Of a stretch of DNA of 64,000 bases, positions 19,204-28,805 are shown in pieces. The stretch's first letter is position 1. Every line of letters starts with the position of its first letter. The notes below the pieces were generated by a model. That model saw only the letters and a program-made list of their open reading frames with translations, was not told the DNA's origin and searched no databases. Source of the DNA: an uncultured Clostridia bacterium (lineage in GTDB: Bacteria; Bacillota; Clostridia; TANB77; CAG-508). A program made the position numbers and the translations under genes. The DNA lies in assembly GCA_934130285.1 (NCBI GenBank), contig CAKOXT010000005.1, positions 62,001 through 126,000 on the forward strand. Direction: 5' to 3'.

Positions 19204-21531
19204 TTAATTATTATTTGTATTTTTTATCTTTTTAGTTTGAACAGTAAATTTTAAACCATCTTTTTTAGCATCAACTTTAATAGTTTGACCAGGTAATACT
19301 TCTGATCTTAATAACATCTCTGCAATTTCGTCTTCAATATATTTTTGAATAGCTCTTCTAAGAGGTCTAGCACCATATTTTAAATCAGTACCTTTTTCAA
19401 GAATATATTTCTTTGCTGCAGTTGTTACTGAAAGTTTGATATCTTTATTAGCTAAAGCTTCATCTGTATATTTTAATAATAAATCAATAATTTGAATCAA
19501 TTCATCAGAAGTCAAACTATTAAATGTAACTATTTCATCAACACGATTCAAGAATTCAGGTCTAAATAATTCTTTTAAAGCAGAATTAATTTTTCCATTG
19601 TCAACAGATTGTTTTCCAAATCCAATTGAGTTAGTATTTAAATTTGAACCAGCATTTGATGTCATAATAATGATTGTATTTTCAAAGTTAACAGTGTTAC
19701 CTTGAGAGTCAGTTAATTTTCCATCATCCAAAACTTGAAGTAAAATATTGAATACATCTGGATGAGCTTTTTCAATTTCATCTAAAAGAATAATAGAATA
19801 AGGTTTTCTTTTAACTTTTTCAGTTAATTGACCAGCATCATCGTATCCAACATATCCTGGAGGTGAACCAATTAATTTAGAAGTTGAATGACTTTCCATA
19901 TATTCAGACATATCAATTCTTATAATAGATTCTTCACTTCCAAACATTTCAGTAGCAAGAGCCTTTGCAAGTTCTGTTTTACCAACACCAGTTGGGCCAA
20001 CAAATATAAATGAAGGTGGCCTCTTTGTTGTTTGAAGACCTGCACGATTTCTTCTGATTGCTTTAGCAACAGCAGAAACAGCAGCGTTTTGACCTATAAT
20101 TCTCTTGTGAAGATTTGCTTCTAGGTTTAATAGTTTTTGAGTTTCAGCTTCAGTAATTTTAGTTACAGGGATTTTAGTCCAGCTCTCAATAACTTCAGCA
20201 ATATCTTGAACAGTTAAAGCTTTAAGTTGTAAGTTTTTATTTAATTCTTCTAAACGATCATTTAAAATACACTCTTTAGTTTTTAAATCTGCAGCTTTTT
20301 GATAATCTTCAGTAGAATCAGAAGAAACAGCTTCTTCTTTTTCTTCTGCAATTTTTTCTAATTGATTTTTAATAACTTCAATTTCATAAAGTTCTTTGTT
20401 ATTTAAGTTAATTCTAGAACAAGCTTCATCGATTAAATCAATTGCTTTATCTGGTAAAAATCTATCATGAATATATTTTTCAGACATCTTAACAGTTTTT
20501 TCAATAACATCATTAGAAATTAATACTTTATGGAAGTCTTCATAATATTTTTTAATTCCTTTAATAATTTCAACAGTATCATCAATAGAAGGTTCATCAA
20601 TAATAACAGGTTGGAATCTTCTTTCTAAAGCAGAATCTTTTTCAATATATTTTCTGTACTCAGTAAGAGTAGTAGTTCCAATTAATTGAATATCACCATT
20701 AGAAAGAGAAGGTTTTAAAATATTAGCTGCATTCATAGAATGTTCAGCATCACCAGCCCCAATAATATTGTGAATTTCATCTATAACTAAAATAATATTT
20801 CCATAAGTTTTACATTCATCAACTAAAGATTTCATTCTAGATTCAAACTGACCTCTAAATTGAGTACCAGCGATCATTGCAGTCATATCAATCAAGTAGA
20901 CTTCTTTGTTAAGTAGTTTTGCAGGAACATTTCCTTCTGCAATTCTTATAGCTAATCCTTGAGCAATAGCGGTTTTACCAACACCAGGTTCACCAATTAA
21001 ACAAGGGTTATTTTTAGAACGTCTATTTAATATTTGAGTAATTCTTTGAATTTCTTTATTTCTACCTATAACTCTATCAAGTTTTCCTTGTTTAGCTTTT
21101 TCAGTCAAGTTTGTTCCAAAAGAATCAAGAAATCTTTTTTTCTTTTCCTTTGGTCTCTTTTCTGTTTTAACCTTTTTTCTTTCTTGAGAACCTGCAGCTC
21201 TTTCACTTGAAGGTTCAGCAGAATCACTATTGTCATCATTTTTCTTATTTATACCAAAAATATTTCCAAGCAAAGGACCGATTGATTGCATATCATCTCC
21301 ATCAGTTCCAGAAATATTTTCAGTAATATCATTAAAAATATTCTCAAGTTGAGAAGACATGTCATTAAGTTCATCTTCTGAAAGATTAGATTGTTTAGCT
21401 AAAACTTCTAAAGGATTTATTCCTTTTTCTTTTGCACAATTGTAGCACAATCCTTCAACAGAGTTTTTACCATCTTCTATTTTATTTATAAATATAACTG
21501 CTGTATTTTTTTTACATATTGAACATAACAT
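19204..21531 (-). CDS. clpE: ClpE-type Hsp100 ATPase (Clp protease ATP-binding subunit)
   Basis: 775 residues. An N-terminal C4 zinc finger (CSICKK ... CYNCAKEKG) replaces the usual Clp-N repeats; this is the ClpE arrangement. A low-complexity acidic/basic linker spans about 95-135. The first AAA+ module has GEPGVGKTAIAQ, LVIDEIHN and RRFQPV. A UVR-like coiled segment lies near 405-440. The second AAA+ module has GPTGVGKTELAKA, ILLDEIEKAHPDVF, and SIGFGK, the IGF-type loop that docks ClpP. It unfolds proteins for ClpP. It may equally be called ClpC in automatic annotation. The start ATG is at 21531, with AAGGAG somewhat far upstream. Confidence 0.9.
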   Translation of the reverse strand: MLCSICKKNTAVIFINKIEDGKNSVEGLCYNCAKEKGINPLEVLAKQSNLSEDELNDMSSQLENIFNDITENISGTDGDDMQSIGPLLGNIFGINKKNDDNSDSAEPSSERAAGSQERKKVKTEKRPKEKKKRFLDSFGTNLTEKAKQGKLDRVIGRNKEIQRITQILNRRSKNNPCLIGEPGVGKTAIAQGLAIRIAEGNVPAKLLNKEVYLIDMTAMIAGTQFRGQFESRMKSLVDECKTYGNIILVIDEIHNIIGAGDAEHSMNAANILKPSLSNGDIQLIGTTTLTEYRKYIEKDSALERRFQPVIIDEPSIDDTVEIIKGIKKYYEDFHKVLISNDVIEKTVKMSEKYIHDRFLPDKAIDLIDEACSRINLNNKELYEIEVIKNQLEKIAEEKEEAVSSDSTEDYQKAADLKTKECILNDRLEELNKNLQLKALTVQDIAEVIESWTKIPVTKITEAETQKLLNLEANLHKRIIGQNAAVSAVAKAIRRNRAGLQTTKRPPSFIFVGPTGVGKTELAKALATEMFGSEESIIRIDMSEYMESHSTSKLIGSPPGYVGYDDAGQLTEKVKRKPYSIILLDEIEKAHPDVFNILLQVLDDGKLTDSQGNTVNFENTIIIMTSNAGSNLNTNSIGFGKQSVDNGKINSALKELFRPEFLNRVDEIVTFNSLTSDELIQIIDLLLKYTDEALANKDIKLSVTTAAKKYILEKGTDLKYGARPLRRAIQKYIEDEIAEMLLRSEVLPGQTIKVDAKKDGLKFTVQTKKIKNTNNN

Positions 21532-21738
21532 TATAAGTAATCTCTCCTTAAAATTATTGTATATTAACCTATAAAATGAAGATTAATATACTAAAATATA
21601 ATACAACAAAAAGCCCGAATAGTCAAGAAAACAAACGTGAAATAATGCCCATTTAATAATTGAAATAAATTAGTTTTAATGTTATACTATAATAAGTTAT
21701 TTTTGATTTTAAAAATTATGATTTACAAAGGAGTTTAT

Positions 21739-22605
21739 ATGGAAAAAAATAAAGAAAAAGATACTGACAAAATATTAGGTATGAATAGAGTAATGTTTTT
21801 TATAATAGTAATTCTACTTTGTATATTATCATTAAGTATAGGAATATATGCACAAGTATTTTATAGATACTCTGATACTGATCCTTTTATGTTAGGAATA
21901 GGAGTAAATAAAACACAAAATGCAGCAGAAATAAATCGATTAAAAAATGAGTTTAGTAAGATATGCACAAATGATTTATCTGGTACAACAACAGCAAGTA
22001 TAAAGAAAAAAGATGATAGTAAAGATATAGTATATACATATAAAACAGTAGCTGAAAAAGATGATAAATATAGCATAAGTGCATATTTACCCAAAGTTAA
22101 TATTAATGCAGATTATGCGGATAAAATAAATGCTCAAATCTCACAAGATTATGAAGATACGATAAATGACATAATTGATAACGCAAAAGAAGATACAGAT
22201 TATAGTGTTACATACAAAGCTTATTTAAATGGCGATTTATTATCAATTTTGATAAAAGAAAATATTCATAAAGGAAAATCAACACAAAGTTCAAAAATCA
22301 AAACATATAATTACAATTTAAATAACAATACAGAAGTTGGAATAATGGATATCGTAGAGGCAAAAAATTATAAACAAAAAGAGATTCAAAAAGAAATTGA
22401 TACAGAAATTGAAGCATTAAATAAAAAAGATGAAGAAATTAAAACACAATATTCAGAAGTGAAATTAAGAGATCTAAACAACAGCATGTACAAAATAGAA
22501 AATACTGAAAACTTTATAATAAATGATCAAGGGTATTTATATTTAATATATGCTTATGGAAATACTGAAGATACAAATAAAATAGATACAATAATATTTG
22601 AATAG
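21739..22605 (+). CDS. Membrane-anchored protein, possibly PdaC/RsiV-like (DUF4163/DUF3298) extracellular domain
   Basis: 288 residues from ATG 21739, which has AAAGGAG 5 nt upstream; in-frame upstream ATGs lack a site. One membrane segment is at about residues 16-40 (VMFFIIVILLCILSLSIGIYAQ). The outside part contains YLPKVNINADYADKINAQISQDYEDTI, then a YKAYLNGDLLSILI strand and KTYNYNLNNNTEVGIMDI. This reads like the DUF4163/DUF3298 pair of PdaC and RsiV, which bind carbohydrate or lysozyme. The match is by pattern only. It abuts the YibE/F gene. Confidence 0.6.
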   Translation: MEKNKEKDTDKILGMNRVMFFIIVILLCILSLSIGIYAQVFYRYSDTDPFMLGIGVNKTQNAAEINRLKNEFSKICTNDLSGTTTASIKKKDDSKDIVYTYKTVAEKDDKYSISAYLPKVNINADYADKINAQISQDYEDTINDIIDNAKEDTDYSVTYKAYLNGDLLSILIKENIHKGKSTQSSKIKTYNYNLNNNTEVGIMDIVEAKNYKQKEIQKEIDTEIEALNKKDEEIKTQYSEVKLRDLNNSMYKIENTENFIINDQGYLYLIYAYGNTEDTNKIDTIIFE

Positions 22606-22615
22606 GGGGATAAAA

Positions 22616-23872
22616 TTGAAAAATAGAGCGGTGCAAATTCTGCTTATATTTAGCCTAGTAGTAATATTACTAGGAAACAATCTTGCTAAAGCAGATGAAA
22701 CAACAGTAGCCAGCGAGACAACAACAGAAGAACAACAAATTGAGGAAAGAACAAAAGAAGCACAAGCAGATGTACAAAAAAATGAGACAAAAGTAATAGA
22801 AAGTGTAAAAGCCAAAGTTATTGAAGCTGGAACACCATATGAAAGAGATAATGGAAGTGGCGGAAAAGAAACAGTTCAAGATGTAAAATTAAAAATACTT
22901 CAAGGAAAAGAAAAAAGTGAGAAATTTGAAGCTACTTACATAATGACATATGATATAGATAACAAGATAGTTGGATATGAGCTAAGAAAAGGAAGCACAG
23001 TATTTGTTAACATAGAAAATAATAATGGAGAGATAAAAGTATCTATTCAAGATGTAGTTAGACAAAACTATCTAATAGGATTAATTATATTTTTCTTTGC
23101 AAGTATATTATTAATTGGAAGAAAAAAAGGATTAAAATCGATAATAGGATTATTAATAACAATATTAGCAATATTCTTTGTGCTATTAATGGCAATCTTC
23201 AAAGGATATAATGCTGTATTAGTATCAATTGGAACATGTTTTGCTATTATAATTTTAACATTTGCTATAATAGGTGGATGGAATAAAAAAACAATATCAG
23301 CAGCACTTGGAACTCTTGGAGGAGTTGTTCTAGCTGGAGTGATAGCAACAATAACTGGGTATTTAGCACAGTTATCTGGTGCAGGAAAAGAAGAAGCAAT
23401 CATGCTAAGTGTAGCTTCAAAAAATGTTGTATTTAATTTTAGAGAATTATTATTTGCAGAAATAATAGTATCAGCGTTAGGTGCATGTATGGACGTTGGA
23501 ATGTCAATAGCATCAAGTTTAAGCGAATTAAAATTAAAAAATCCAAGTATGACCGGAAAAGAATTATTTAAAAGTGGAATGAACATTGGTGGAGATATGA
23601 TTGGAACAATGACAAATACTTTAATACTTTCATTTATAGGTTCATCATTAGTATTAGTTCTATTATATATGTCATCAAGTATAAAATTTACAGATGTAAT
23701 AAATATAGAAGCAATAGCAACAGAAGCTGTATGCGCTATATCAGGAAGTATAGGAATTGTATATACAGTGCCTATAACAGCAGCAATATATGCTTTTATA
23801 AATAGAGATAAAGAAATATATAAAGTAAAATCTGAAAATATAATTAAAGGAAAAAGAAGCTTAAAATTATAG
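22616..23872 (+). CDS. YibE/F family membrane protein
   Basis: About 418 residues from TTG 22616, just after AGGGGGA. A signal-like hydrophobic start is followed by an extracytoplasmic Glu/Thr-rich domain up to about residue 145, then about seven to eight membrane helices. The family signature is clear: LGACMDVGMSIASSLSELK, then GMNIGGDMIGTMTNTLILSFIG. YibE/F proteins are putative multi-pass transporters of unknown substrate. Its start lies 10 nt after the previous stop, suggesting one operon. Confidence 0.88.
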   Translation: MKNRAVQILLIFSLVVILLGNNLAKADETTVASETTTEEQQIEERTKEAQADVQKNETKVIESVKAKVIEAGTPYERDNGSGGKETVQDVKLKILQGKEKSEKFEATYIMTYDIDNKIVGYELRKGSTVFVNIENNNGEIKVSIQDVVRQNYLIGLIIFFFASILLIGRKKGLKSIIGLLITILAIFFVLLMAIFKGYNAVLVSIGTCFAIIILTFAIIGGWNKKTISAALGTLGGVVLAGVIATITGYLAQLSGAGKEEAIMLSVASKNVVFNFRELLFAEIIVSALGACMDVGMSIASSLSELKLKNPSMTGKELFKSGMNIGGDMIGTMTNTLILSFIGSSLVLVLLYMSSSIKFTDVINIEAIATEAVCAISGSIGIVYTVPITAAIYAFINRDKEIYKVKSENIIKGKRSLKL

Positions 23873-23893
23873 AAGAAACATTATAAATTTTTT

Positions 23894-23945
23894 GAAGTGG
23901 CAACATGAAAGTAGAACCCCAAGTCTGCGTTCATAATGCCACTTC
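23894..23945. repeat. 52-bp inverted-repeat element, copy 1
   Basis: Ends GAAGTGGC (23894-23901) and GCCACTTC (23938-23945) pair perfectly. The reverse complement aligns without gaps to the copy at 41860-41911, 37 of 52 positions by my count. Conserved internal blocks are CAGACTT and TCTACTTT. It lies between two convergent genes. The terminal pair C-G here is T-A in the other copy. Confidence 0.75.
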
Positions 23946-24003
23946 ATTACATTGTGAAATAGTTATTGCAATTAGAAAAATATAAAACAATAATGATATA
24001 AAT

Positions 24004-24036
24004 AAATCCCCTTGGTATAACACTAAGGGGATTTGT
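24004..24036. terminator. Bidirectional terminator
   Basis: AAATCCCCTT (24004-24013) and AAGGGGATTT (24025-24034), with A/T flanks, between the convergent YibE/F and htrA genes. Confidence 0.8.
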
Positions 24037-24061
24037 TATGAAAAAATGTATTCTTATAATG

Positions 24062-25333
24062 CTAAGGTTGTTCAACCAAAGTTAATTTAACATCCATCTC
24101 TTTTCCATCTCTAGATATTGTTAAAGTAACCTCATCACCAATCTTACAAGCATTCTTCTTTTGATTCAATTCAGACATTGTTTCAACTGTTTCACCATTG
24201 AATTTTAAAATAACATCTCCAACTTTTAAATCGGCATTTTTAGCTGGTCCGTCAGATTGTATTTGAGCAATATAAATACCAATTGGTAAGTTATAATAGT
24301 TAGAGTATTGTTCTGTAACATCAGCTCCAGAAATACCTATATAAGGCCTTTTAACCTTACCAGAAGAAATTAATTGTTCAGAAATATCTAAGGTTGAATT
24401 AATTGGAATAGCAAATCCCATACCTTCAATACCTGTTCCAGACATTTTTAAAGTATTAATACCGATTAGTTTTCCATCAGCATTAACTAAAGCACCACCA
24501 CTGTTACCAGAATTTATAGCTGCATCTGTTTGAATTAAAGTATATGTTGTACCAGTAGAATCAGTAATTTCTCTATTTACACCACTAATAATACCAGATG
24601 TTACAGTGTTTCTCATATCAAGTGGATTACCTATTGCCATTGCAAATTCACCAACTTGAACTGAATCAGAATCACCGATTTCAGCAGGTGTTAAATTATC
24701 TCTATCAATTTTCAAAATAGCTAAATCAGTAACACTATCAGAACCAATTATTTTAGCTTCAATAGGATCATCTTCATTATATAAATAAACTAAAACTTTA
24801 TTAGCTTCAGATACTGTATAGTAAGAAGATGATGATGAAGATGATGTATCAATAATATGATTGTTTGTTAAAATATAACCATCTTTTGAAATTATAACAC
24901 CTGATCCAGTAGCTTTAGATGTTGTTGATTGTGTTGCTGCTGAAAATGTTGGAAAATTTGAAGAAACAGAAAAGTCTACTTCAATACCAACAACAGAAGG
25001 CAATACTTTATTAGCTACAGAAATAGCAGTGTTTGAATAATCTTCAATACTTACACCTGTATTAACAGAACCTTCAGAAGTGAAGATTTTAGAAATAGGA
25101 TTTTCTTTGCTTGAATCATCAGAATCAGATGAAACTAATAAGTTCCTAAAAGATGGAACATAGAAGCAAAGTCCTAAAATTAAAGCAGCTCCAACTAATC
25201 CAGAAATAAATGAAATAAAAACTGTCTTAAATGAAGAACTTTTTTTCTTTTTTGTTTTATCGACAGTAACATTATTTGAATTTGAAGGAACTTTTACAAA
25301 TCCATGTTCAGATTTTTCATTGTTATTATCCAT
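24062..25333 (-). CDS. htrA: HtrA/DegP-family membrane-anchored serine protease with PDZ domain
   Basis: 423 residues. A cytosolic tail of about 35 residues, then one membrane segment at about 36-60 (TVFISFISGLVGAALILGLC). The trypsin-like domain has the triad: His in TNNHII, Asp in TDLAILKID, Ser in GNSGGAL. A C-terminal PDZ domain spans about 330-415 (PYIGISGADV..., GPAKNADLKVGDVILKFNGE). It degrades misfolded envelope proteins. ATG 25333 follows AAGGAGG on the minus strand. It is a single gene; no CssR box was sought. Confidence 0.93.
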   Translation of the reverse strand: MDNNNEKSEHGFVKVPSNSNNVTVDKTKKKKSSSFKTVFISFISGLVGAALILGLCFYVPSFRNLLVSSDSDDSSKENPISKIFTSEGSVNTGVSIEDYSNTAISVANKVLPSVVGIEVDFSVSSNFPTFSAATQSTTSKATGSGVIISKDGYILTNNHIIDTSSSSSSSYYTVSEANKVLVYLYNEDDPIEAKIIGSDSVTDLAILKIDRDNLTPAEIGDSDSVQVGEFAMAIGNPLDMRNTVTSGIISGVNREITDSTGTTYTLIQTDAAINSGNSGGALVNADGKLIGINTLKMSGTGIEGMGFAIPINSTLDISEQLISSGKVKRPYIGISGADVTEQYSNYYNLPIGIYIAQIQSDGPAKNADLKVGDVILKFNGETVETMSELNQKKNACKIGDEVTLTISRDGKEMDVKLTLVEQP

Positions 25334-25554
25334 AATAACCTCCTTAAAATATATAATATAATTTATACTTTTTTAGTAAAAACTACAATATTATTAAATA
25401 AATTGTAAAAGAATATTCTTAAAATGACCTAAAGTATAAAATTAATTTATTAAATAAAAACTAAGAAAAATAAAAGTTTTTATTGTTGAAAAATATAAAA
25501 TCTATATATATAATAAAAATATAAAATTAAAAAAAACTTAAATTCGGAGGAAAT

Positions 25555-26154
25555 ATGATAAAAAAAGAAAACGGTGTTACTCTTACAATTTTATTAGTAA
25601 CAATAGTTATAATGATAATTTTGGCAGGCGTTATAATGTCAATAAGTATGAGTTTAACTAAAACATCTGATATAAAAGAAATAGTGGCAAACATGGAACT
25701 TATAAGAGGCGTTGCATCTGATTATAGAAATAAATATTTAGATGATTCAGAAATAGAAAGAGATGATAATAACAACATTACATCAATAAAAGTATCAACA
25801 AATTTCATAGGAACTAAAGAAGATCCTTATCAAGCTAACAGTATAATCCAGCAGTTATTAAGGTCAACATATTCAGATTCAGAATTTTTAAATTTATTAT
25901 CACAAGAAAAAAGGTGGTATTGGTATAGGTTAGACAAAACAGATTTAGATAAAATGGGATTAAACAATATAGATTTAGATAATGAAGCATACCTAGTTAA
26001 TTATTATGACCTAGATGTTGCATATTGCAAAACAACTTTAGATGACAGCAACCGTTATAAGGGAATAAAATCAAAACAAAAAAATGGTGAGACAAAATAT
26101 GTATATTTCTACGAAGGTTTAAAAAATTTAAAAACAGATGAAATGAGTAATTAA
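25555..26154 (+). CDS. Pilin-like protein with prepilin N-terminus
   Basis: 199 residues. The start MIKKENG-VTLTILLVTIVIMIILAGVIM matches a class III-like prepilin leader: a short basic leader ending in Gly, then a long hydrophobic helix. Position 5 of the mature protein is Ile rather than the canonical Glu. The remaining 165 residues are acidic and unrecognised. It stands alone, 24 kb from the pilus operon, and the stop is 1 nt before rnhB. GGAGG precedes ATG 25555. It may be a minor pilin processed by the peptidase encoded at 53095. Confidence 0.7.
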   Translation: MIKKENGVTLTILLVTIVIMIILAGVIMSISMSLTKTSDIKEIVANMELIRGVASDYRNKYLDDSEIERDDNNNITSIKVSTNFIGTKEDPYQANSIIQQLLRSTYSDSEFLNLLSQEKRWYWYRLDKTDLDKMGLNNIDLDNEAYLVNYYDLDVAYCKTTLDDSNRYKGIKSKQKNGETKYVYFYEGLKNLKTDEMSN

Positions 26155-26155
26155 G

Positions 26156-26785
26156 ATGAAAGAAAAAGAAGAAGAAAGATTAAAAGAATTAAAAAAAGAT
26201 GAAGAAAAACTACACTCTAATGGAGTGAAATTAATAGCTGGAATTGATGAAGCAGGAAGAGGACCATTAGCAGGACCAGTTGTCGTTGGAATAGCTATAA
26301 TGCCAGAAAATTCAATGATAGAAGGAGTAAATGATTCCAAAAAAGTTTCAGAGAAAAAAAGAGAAAAACTATATGATTTAATAACACAAGAAGCAATAGC
26401 TTGGAATGTTGGAATAGCAGATCAAAATGAAATTGATGAAATTAATATATTAAATGCAACTAAATTAGCTTTAACAAGAGCAATCGAAGGTTTGAAAATT
26501 AAACCAGATCTAATATTAGTAGATGCATTAACAAATATAAATACACTTGGAATACCATATAAGTCAATAATAAAAGGAGATGCTAAAGAGTATTCAATAG
26601 CAGCTGCATCAATACTTGCAAAAGTTACAAGGGACAGAATGATGAGAGAATATGATGAGATATATCCTCAATATGGATTTAGTGGCCACAAAGGATATGG
26701 AACTGCGAAACATATAGCAGCTATAAAAGAATATGGACCATGTATACTACATAGAAAATCTTTTATAAAAAACTTTATAAAGTAA
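26156..26785 (+). CDS. rnhB: Ribonuclease HII
   Basis: Removes RNA from RNA-DNA hybrids. 209 residues. The active-site block GIDEAGRGPLAGPVVVG (about 29-45) supplies the DE pair, NDSKKVSEKKRE follows, VDALTN gives the third acidic residue, and KVTRDRMM ... HKGYGTAKH gives the C-terminal part. The N-terminal 25 residues are Lys/Glu-rich, so the true start could be slightly later. It starts 1 nt after the pilin-like gene, without its own ribosome site, suggesting translational coupling. Confidence 0.95.
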   Translation: MKEKEEERLKELKKDEEKLHSNGVKLIAGIDEAGRGPLAGPVVVGIAIMPENSMIEGVNDSKKVSEKKREKLYDLITQEAIAWNVGIADQNEIDEINILNATKLALTRAIEGLKIKPDLILVDALTNINTLGIPYKSIIKGDAKEYSIAAASILAKVTRDRMMREYDEIYPQYGFSGHKGYGTAKHIAAIKEYGPCILHRKSFIKNFIK

Positions 26786-26798
26786 AGGAGAACATCAA

Positions 26799-28103
26799 AT
26801 GAATATTTTAAGTATAATAGCTAAAAAAAGAGATAAAAAAGTTTTAACAAAAGAAGAAATTGAACTATTTGTAAAAGATTATACAAATGGAAAGATTACA
26901 GATTATCAAGCAGCAGCATTAATAATGGCAATATATATAAATGGAATGAATAATGAAGAAATAACTAACTTAACACTTGCAATGGCGCATTCAGGAGATA
27001 CATTAGATTTAAGTGATATTTCTACAAGCATAGTAGATAAACACTCAACAGGAGGTGTAGGCGATAAAATCACATTAATTTTAATGCCAATAATAGCATC
27101 ATTAGGAATACCAGTTGCCAAAATGTCTGGAAGAGGATTAGGTTTCACAGGTGGAACAATAGATAAATTAGAATCAATACCAGGATACAATGTTAATTTA
27201 ACTATAGATGAATTTAAAGATAATGTTAGAGAAATTGGAATAAGTTTAATAGCAGCAAGTTTAAATCTAGCGCCAGCAGATAAAAAAATATATGCATTAA
27301 GAGACACTATTGCATGTACAGCAAATATTCCTTTAATTGCATCAAGTGTAATGAGCAAAAAAATTGCAGCAGGAGCAAATAAAATCTTAATAGATATTAC
27401 TTGTGGTACAGGTGCATTTATGAAAGATGTAAGATCAGCTAAAGAACTAGCAAGTATGATGATAAAAATAGGAAGATTAGCAGGAAGAGAAGTGAGATGT
27501 GTAATTACTAACATGGACGAACCAATTGGTTATGCAATAGGAAACTCACTAGAAGTAATAGAAGCAGTTAGAGCTTTAAAAGGTGACATGCCAGAAGATA
27601 TACAAGAAATAATAAGAACACTAGGAACACAAATGATATTGATGTCAGGTGCAACACAAGATGCACTTGAAGCAGAAAAAATGATAGTAGATGCAATAAA
27701 TTCAGGAAGAGCATTTGAAAAATTTAAAGAATTAGTTGCAAAACAAGGTGGAGATGTAAGTTATATAGAAAGCACAGATAAATTTGAAAAAGCAAAATAC
27801 ATTATTCCAGTATTTGCAGAAGAAAGAGGAGCATTAAAAGAAATAGATACAGAAATGATAGGAAACATATCTGTATATTTAGGAGCGGGAAGAGTTAGAA
27901 AAGAGGATGAAATTGATCATGCAGCTGGAATAATAATGAACCAAAGAATTGGAAATGTAGTAGAAGTTGGACAAGTATTAGCATATATTCATACAAATGA
28001 TGAATCAAAGATTGAAGGGGCTTTAAAGAATATGAAAGATGCATTTATACTTGATCCAAAACGAGTAGCAAAACCAAAAACAATATTAGGAATTATAAAA
28101 TAA
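26799..28103 (+). CDS. pdp: Pyrimidine-nucleoside phosphorylase
   Basis: 434 residues, full length for the thymidine/pyrimidine nucleoside phosphorylase family. The signature SGRGLGFTGGTIDKLESIPG is present at about 113-132, and the phosphate-binding KHSTGGVGDK at about 82-91. It cleaves uridine, thymidine or deoxyuridine to base plus (deoxy)ribose-1-phosphate. Pdp and DeoA types are not easily separated; low-GC Gram-positives usually have Pdp. It lies 13 nt after rnhB with AAAGGAG, so probably in the same operon; a terminator follows. Confidence 0.93.
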   Translation: MNILSIIAKKRDKKVLTKEEIELFVKDYTNGKITDYQAAALIMAIYINGMNNEEITNLTLAMAHSGDTLDLSDISTSIVDKHSTGGVGDKITLILMPIIASLGIPVAKMSGRGLGFTGGTIDKLESIPGYNVNLTIDEFKDNVREIGISLIAASLNLAPADKKIYALRDTIACTANIPLIASSVMSKKIAAGANKILIDITCGTGAFMKDVRSAKELASMMIKIGRLAGREVRCVITNMDEPIGYAIGNSLEVIEAVRALKGDMPEDIQEIIRTLGTQMILMSGATQDALEAEKMIVDAINSGRAFEKFKELVAKQGGDVSYIESTDKFEKAKYIIPVFAEERGALKEIDTEMIGNISVYLGAGRVRKEDEIDHAAGIIMNQRIGNVVEVGQVLAYIHTNDESKIEGALKNMKDAFILDPKRVAKPKTILGIIK

Positions 28104-28120
28104 AACAGATAAAAGAAAAG

Positions 28121-28151
28121 AGGCAATATTTACAATAAATATTGCCTTTTA
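28121..28151 (+). terminator. Rho-independent terminator
   Basis: AGGCAATATTTA (28121-28132) pairs perfectly with TAAATATTGCCT (28136-28147), followed by TTTT. The remaining intergenic stretch to 28325 holds no gene I can support. Confidence 0.85.
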
Positions 28152-28325
28152 TAAAATTTATTTTTATAAACAATAATATTGTAAAACTTTATATAGAACT
28201 AAGAAAACTACCAATAGAATGGAAAAGAGATTATGCTAAGTAAGAATAAAATTTTCAAAAAAATATATTAATAATGAAACCAAACCCAAACATGATTTGT
28301 ATTATAAGTAGATTGGAGGTCCAAA

Positions 28326-28805
28326 ATGCAAAAAGAGATATATATGAGGAAAATAGTTGAAAAATATTCTGATATGGTATATAGAATAGCGCTAACCAGA
28401 ACAGAAACTATAGAAAATGCAGAAGATATTTTTCAAGAAGTTTTCGTAAAGTTTAGCGAGAAAATGCCAAGATTTGAAAATGATGAACATGAAAAAGCTT
28501 GGTTTATACGAGTAACAATTAATTTAAGTAAAAATATGAAACATAATGCATGGAATAGAAAAATAGTAACACTAGACGAAAATTTAAATTTTGAAAAACA
28601 AGAGGAAAGTGACATTTTCTCAGTTGTATGTGACCTACCAGAAAATTATCAAACAGTTATCTACTTATTTTATTACGAAGGCTATAAAGTAAAAGAAATA
28701 GCAAAAATTTTAAAGAAAAGAGAAGGAACGATTAAAACATGGCTTTCAAGAAGTAGAGAAATGTTAAGAAAAAAGATTGAAGGAGGGTTTGAAGATGAAC
28801 AATAA
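28326..28805 (+). CDS. ECF-type RNA polymerase sigma factor
   Basis: 159 residues. Region 2: YSDMVYRIALTRTETIENAEDIFQEVFVKF. Region 4: LPENYQTVIYLFYYEGYKVKEIAKIL and EGTIKTWLSRSREML. ATG 28326 lies 5 nt after GGAGGT. The next gene starts inside its end (11-nt overlap) and encodes a membrane protein with an extracytoplasmic sensor-like domain. The pair is therefore probably a sigma/anti-sigma module. Unlike the sigma gene at 15504, this frame is intact. Confidence 0.93.
   Translation: MQKEIYMRKIVEKYSDMVYRIALTRTETIENAEDIFQEVFVKFSEKMPRFENDEHEKAWFIRVTINLSKNMKHNAWNRKIVTLDENLNFEKQEESDIFSVVCDLPENYQTVIYLFYYEGYKVKEIAKILKKREGTIKTWLSRSREMLRKKIEGGFEDEQ

Noticed and set aside
23068..23586. 172-residue minus-strand open frame inside the YibE/F gene
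   Set aside because: Shadow frame; the plus-strand product carries the family signature.
28195..28245. Short coding-like remnant (ELRKLPIEWKRDYAK then stop) upstream of the ECF sigma gene
   Set aside because: Stops closely upstream in all usable positions and no ribosome site; too short to support.
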